Assembly (NCBI GenBank): GCA_021775495.1
Contig: JAJFHT010000313.1
Span: forward strand, 1 to 37,173
Reading direction: 5' to 3'
Origin: Hyphomicrobiales bacterium
GTDB lineage: Bacteria; Pseudomonadota; Alphaproteobacteria; Rhizobiales; Rhizobiaceae
Length of the DNA: 37,173 nucleotides
Below the pieces are notes generated by a model that did not search any database, was not told the origin of the DNA, and saw only the letters and a program-made list of their open reading frames with translations. Position numbers and translations under genes: made by a program. Within the stretch, counting starts at the first letter, position 1; each line of letters opens with the position of its first letter. Below, piece after piece: positions 34,428-37,173 of the stretch.

Positions 34428-35054
34428 TCATCCGCCCAACCTCGACAACGCCAGCAGCATGTGCGCTTCCGTTTCATCGCGGATGCGCTCGGCCTCCCGG
34501 TCGTTCTCGGCAAGCAGATAGAGATCGACCAACGTTCCCAAAAGGGCGGTCAGCAGGCGGATCGCGACACGATCCCCAGTTGGATCACGACCGGTGAATC
34601 TGGTCAGGAACGGGATCAGAAGATCGCTGCTGATGCGGTCCTCGGTTGAACCGAAATCAGCCTCAATGGACCGAATGGTACGCATGGCCCGCAGCAAGGC
34701 TGCATGCGATGGTATGCGGGTCGCGGCCGCCAGATAGGTCCGCAAGAGGGTACGGGCCGCCTCGTCCGCGGTGATATTGGTATCCAGGCCCGACAAGGTC
34801 TGGCTGCATATGTCGATGATCCTTTCGACGGTGCGGTCATAGGCGCACAAAATGACCGCGTTGCGATCCTCGAAATAGCGGTAGACGGTTCCAACGGCGA
34901 CACCAGCCTCGCGGGCGATGCGGGTTGTCGTAGCCGCCTGCGCGCCCTCTTCGCCGACAATCCGCTCGGCTACGTCGAGCAGGCTGTCGCGTTGCCGCAC
35001 CGCCCGTTTCTGACGCGGCAAAACCGGATGCCCGGATGTCCTCAATGTGGCCAT
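34428..35054 (-). CDS. TetR/AcrR-family transcriptional regulator
   Basis: A 208-aa TetR-type repressor. The N-terminal helix-turn-helix (about 38-64) reads ATTTRIAREAGVAVGTVYRYFEDRN, given here in parts as TTTRIAREAGVAVGTVYRYF, which is the classic TetR pattern. The C-terminal helices form the ligand and dimer domain; the ligand is unknown. The frame stays open upstream into the divergent gene, but the ATG at 35054 gives the normal family length. It is divergent from the beta-helix gene, with a 23-bp imperfect palindrome between them, so it probably represses itself and the beta-helix-cytochrome operon. Confidence 0.9.
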   Translation of the reverse strand: MATLRTSGHPVLPRQKRAVRQRDSLLDVAERIVGEEGAQAATTTRIAREAGVAVGTVYRYFEDRNAVILCAYDRTVERIIDICSQTLSGLDTNITADEAARTLLRTYLAAATRIPSHAALLRAMRTIRSIEADFGSTEDRISSDLLIPFLTRFTGRDPTGDRVAIRLLTALLGTLVDLYLLAENDREAERIRDETEAHMLLALSRLGG

Positions 35055-35061
35055 GTCTCGC

Positions 35062-35084
35062 AAAGATGAAACTCTTTCATTTTT
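35062..35084. promoter_or_regulatory. Candidate TetR operator palindrome
   Basis: The 15-bp core ATGAAACTCTTTCAT at 35066-35080 is perfectly symmetric around a 3-bp centre. The symmetry continues to 35062-35084 with one mismatched pair. It lies between the divergent tetR and beta-helix genes and directly abuts the -35 box of the latter. Confidence 0.65.
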
Positions 35085-35085
35085 A

Positions 35086-35114
35086 TTGACACCGTGCCAT
35101 CGATACCCGATCAT
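35086..35114 (+). promoter_or_regulatory. Candidate promoter of the beta-helix-cytochrome operon
   Basis: A perfect -35 box TTGACA (35086-35091) and a 4/6 -10 box GATCAT (35109-35114), 17 bp apart, 27 bp before the start codon. The adjacent palindrome could let TetR block RNA polymerase. Confidence 0.55.
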
Positions 35115-35141
35115 CACGGCAATGATAAGAGGAGGATACCG

Positions 35142-36380
35142 ATGCGCCCCGTTTTGTTGAGAATTGCGCAGGCAATCGCCGTATGCGTGGCATTGCTGAT
35201 GCCCGCACTGGCTGCTGACATCGCACTGGATCCCGGTGAAAACGCGTCGGAACGTCTGATTGAAGCGCTGATCCTGGCCGAACCCGGCGACAGTGTGGTG
35301 CTGGCTGCCGGCCGGTATGATCTGACCGATGGATTGTCTCTCGATGTCGATGACGTGACGGTCAGGGGTGCTGGCAGCAATCGGACCATATTGTCGTTCA
35401 AGCACCAGAAAGGATCGGGAGAGGGGCTGCTGGTTACCTCGGACCGCGTGGTTCTGGAAGATTTCGCGGTCGAAGACAGCAAGGGTGACGGCATCAAGTC
35501 GAAAGGATCCGACCAGATCACGTTCCGTAACCTGCGGGTGGAATGGACCAATGGTCCGGATGAAAAGAACGGCGCCTATGGCGTCTATCCGGTGAGCTCG
35601 AAAAATGTGCTGATTGAAGGCGTCACCGTTCGCGGCGCGTCCGATGCCGGCATCTATGTTGGTCAGAGCCAGGACATTGTCGTGCGTAACAACCGTGCCG
35701 AACACAATGTGGCCGGGATAGAGATCGAGAATTCCTACCGCGCCGATGTCTACAAGAATGTCGCCACCCACAACACAGGCGGGATCCTGATCTTCGATCT
35801 GCCGAACCTGCCGCAGCAGGGTGGCCGTGACATCCGTGTCTTTGACAATGATGTCATTGACAATGACACCCCGAATTTTGCGCCGGAAGGTAACATCGTT
35901 GCGATCGTACCGAAGGGAATGGGCATCATGGTGATGGCCAATCGCAACGTGCATGTGTTCGGCAACCGTCTCAGCGGCAACGGCACGAGTCATGTGCTGA
36001 TCGCCGCCTATCCCAATGAATATGAGGACGATTCCTATATGTTCGTCCCGCGCGGTGTTTTTGTTCACGACAACGAATATGGCGAAGGTGGCAATGCGCC
36101 CGATGGCGAGGTCGGCAAGACGATCACCGACGTCTCCGGCGTTCCGGTTCCGGACATTGTCTGGGACGGGGTGACGCGCATTCCGGAATATTTCACCTGG
36201 GTGGCAAAAGAGGACCGGCTTTATGTCGATGAACCGGAGGGCACCTCGTTTGTAAACCTGAAGATGATTTCGCAATTGCTGCTGCCCTGGTCGACGTCAC
36301 CTGACCGTGACATTGACAATCACAGCGGCAGTTTGCCGGAACTCGATCCCGTGCGATTGCCGCAGGACGGCGGTGCATGA
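35142..36380 (+). CDS. Secreted parallel beta-helix repeat protein
   Basis: A 412-aa exported protein with a Sec signal (about 1-24, ending PALA). The body shows repeated short strands of right-handed parallel beta-helix type, such as NVLIEGVTVRGASDAGIYVGQ and DIVVRNNRAEHNVAGIEIEN (separate turns), then GGILIFDLP. The family resembles pectate-lyase or NosD-like proteins, but no catalytic motif is recognised. I recall this family being encoded next to a diheme cytochrome c of the SO2930 type, which is the case here: the stop overlaps the cytochrome start (ATGA). GGAGG lies before the ATG. Its role, perhaps in periplasmic electron transfer or metal handling, is not established. Confidence 0.85.
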   Translation: MRPVLLRIAQAIAVCVALLMPALAADIALDPGENASERLIEALILAEPGDSVVLAAGRYDLTDGLSLDVDDVTVRGAGSNRTILSFKHQKGSGEGLLVTSDRVVLEDFAVEDSKGDGIKSKGSDQITFRNLRVEWTNGPDEKNGAYGVYPVSSKNVLIEGVTVRGASDAGIYVGQSQDIVVRNNRAEHNVAGIEIENSYRADVYKNVATHNTGGILIFDLPNLPQQGGRDIRVFDNDVIDNDTPNFAPEGNIVAIVPKGMGIMVMANRNVHVFGNRLSGNGTSHVLIAAYPNEYEDDSYMFVPRGVFVHDNEYGEGGNAPDGEVGKTITDVSGVPVPDIVWDGVTRIPEYFTWVAKEDRLYVDEPEGTSFVNLKMISQLLLPWSTSPDRDIDNHSGSLPELDPVRLPQDGGA

Positions 36381-37173
36381 GAACTAGGGTCAGGAGATTT
36401 GCCGGGCTGCTGGGCGCTGTCTGGCTGGCCATTGCCGTAACGACGGTTGCTGCGGCAACGGTTTCCGATGACCACATCGCCAATTCGAAGCCGCCGCGCA
36501 ACCTGTCCGAATTTGGTCTGTTTGACGATCTTCGCGGACAGGAACCGGCAGCTGGCGTGCTGCCATACAGCTTGAACTCGGCACTGTTTTCAGATCACGC
36601 GACAAAACTTCGTTTTGTCTATGTGCCGGACGGGGCTACGGCTGAATACGATCCGGTGGAGGCATTTGCGTTTCCGGTCGGGTCTGTTCTGGTCAAGACC
36701 TTTGCCTATCCGGCCGGAGACTGGTTGCGTCTGATTGAAACCCGGCTTTTGATCAGGCAGGACACCGGCTGGAAAGCTTGGGCCTATGTCTGGAATGACG
36801 AACAAAGCGACGCGGTCCTGAAAATTGCCGGAGCGCGCTTTCCGCTCGAGGTGGTTCTGGCGGACGGAACCTCGCTGGCATTCGAATACAGTGTGCCGAA
36901 CAGAAACCAGTGCAAGGGCTGCCATGCACTCGGCAAAGAGCTTTCTCCGATCGGTCCGAAGGCGCGGTTTCTCAACAACAGCATTGATTACCAGGACGGG
37001 CCGGACAACCAGATCGCCGTCTGGTCCCGCCGCAATATTCTTAGCGGTGCACCGGCTCCGTCCGATGCGCCTTCCGCACCTGACTGGCGCAATCATTCCC
37101 AACCGCTTGATGCCCGGGCGCGGGCCTGGCTCGACATCAATTGCGCCCATTGTCACCGTCCCGAGGGGCCGGC
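36377..37173 (+). CDS. SO2930-type diheme c-type cytochrome (5' part)
   Basis: An open frame of 265 codons that runs off the window. It starts with ATG overlapping the beta-helix stop (ATGA) and encodes a signal peptide (RRFAGLLGAVWLAIAVTTVAAA). Two heme-binding motifs are present: CKGCH at residues 179-183 and CAHCH at 256-260. The mature N-terminal part includes LSEFGLFDDLRGQEPAAGVLPY and YSLNSALFSDHATKLRFVY. The pairing with the upstream beta-helix gene fits the SO2930-like family I recall. It is probably a periplasmic electron carrier or oxidase; the partner substrate is unknown. Confidence 0.85.
   Translation, partial: MRTRVRRFAGLLGAVWLAIAVTTVAAATVSDDHIANSKPPRNLSEFGLFDDLRGQEPAAGVLPYSLNSALFSDHATKLRFVYVPDGATAEYDPVEAFAFPVGSVLVKTFAYPAGDWLRLIETRLLIRQDTGWKAWAYVWNDEQSDAVLKIAGARFPLEVVLADGTSLAFEYSVPNRNQCKGCHALGKELSPIGPKARFLNNSIDYQDGPDNQIAVWSRRNILSGAPAPSDAPSAPDWRNHSQPLDARARAWLDINCAHCHRPEGP

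Noticed and set aside
35055-36275. N-terminal extension of the TetR frame to 615 codons
   Set aside because: The extension is antisense to the beta-helix gene. The TetR domain begins normally at the ATG at 35054.

Overview
The window comes from an alphaproteobacterium, most likely of the order Hyphomicrobiales (Rhizobiales). The evidence is the conserved ruvC-ruvA-ruvB block, the ybgC-tolQ-tolR-tolA-tolB-pal-cpoB block followed by tilS-ftsH, the protein sequences themselves, and many 4-bp ATGA overlaps in a fairly GC-rich genome. I cannot name the genus. No rRNA, tRNA, CRISPR array, transposase or integrase was seen.

Layout. (1) 1-1847: the 3' end of ruvC, then ruvA and ruvB, the Holliday-junction machinery. 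(2) 1825-3659, minus strand: a MarR-GNAT fusion protein and an EamA-type exporter, with a 17-bp palindrome upstream as candidate operator. (3) 3830-15596, minus strand: a tightly packed nine-gene catabolic run. In transcription order it is SDR, alpha/beta hydrolase, CaiB-type CoA-transferase, HMG-CoA-lyase-type lyase, MmgE/PrpD, HyuA, HyuB, amidase and a second MmgE/PrpD. (4) 15597-15966: a 370-bp divergent control region. (5) 15967-23563, plus strand: a YrdC/Sua5-like protein, a GntR/FCD regulator, an FAD-dependent dehydrogenase, a complete TRAP transporter (DctP with a Tat signal, DctQ, DctM) and a flavin-containing oxidoreductase. (6) 23570-24820, minus strand: a secreted GH5 glycosidase. 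(7) 24886-34377: ybgC, the Tol-Pal genes, cpoB, tilS and ftsH, closed by a strong intrinsic terminator. (8) 34428-37173: a TetR regulator divergent from a periplasmic beta-helix protein and a diheme cytochrome c, the latter cut by the window end.

How it fits together. Blocks 3-5 look like one regulon. Three sites matching the FadR-type GntR operator pattern (t.GTa.tAC.a) lie before the SDR operon, before yrdC-gntR and before the TRAP genes. The inferred scheme is TRAP uptake of a carboxylate or imide-like compound, flavoprotein oxidation, ring or amide opening (HyuAB, amidase), rearrangement of a polycarboxylate (two PrpD paralogues), CoA activation and retro-aldol cleavage. The substrate cannot be read from the sequence. 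The whole catabolic block sits between ruvB and ybgC, genes that lie close together in many relatives, so it is probably an accessory insertion. Two of its enzymes, the SDR and the alpha/beta hydrolase, lack their family's standard catalytic residues, and its YrdC-like member has no obvious reason to be in a catabolic operon. These make it the most interesting part of the window.
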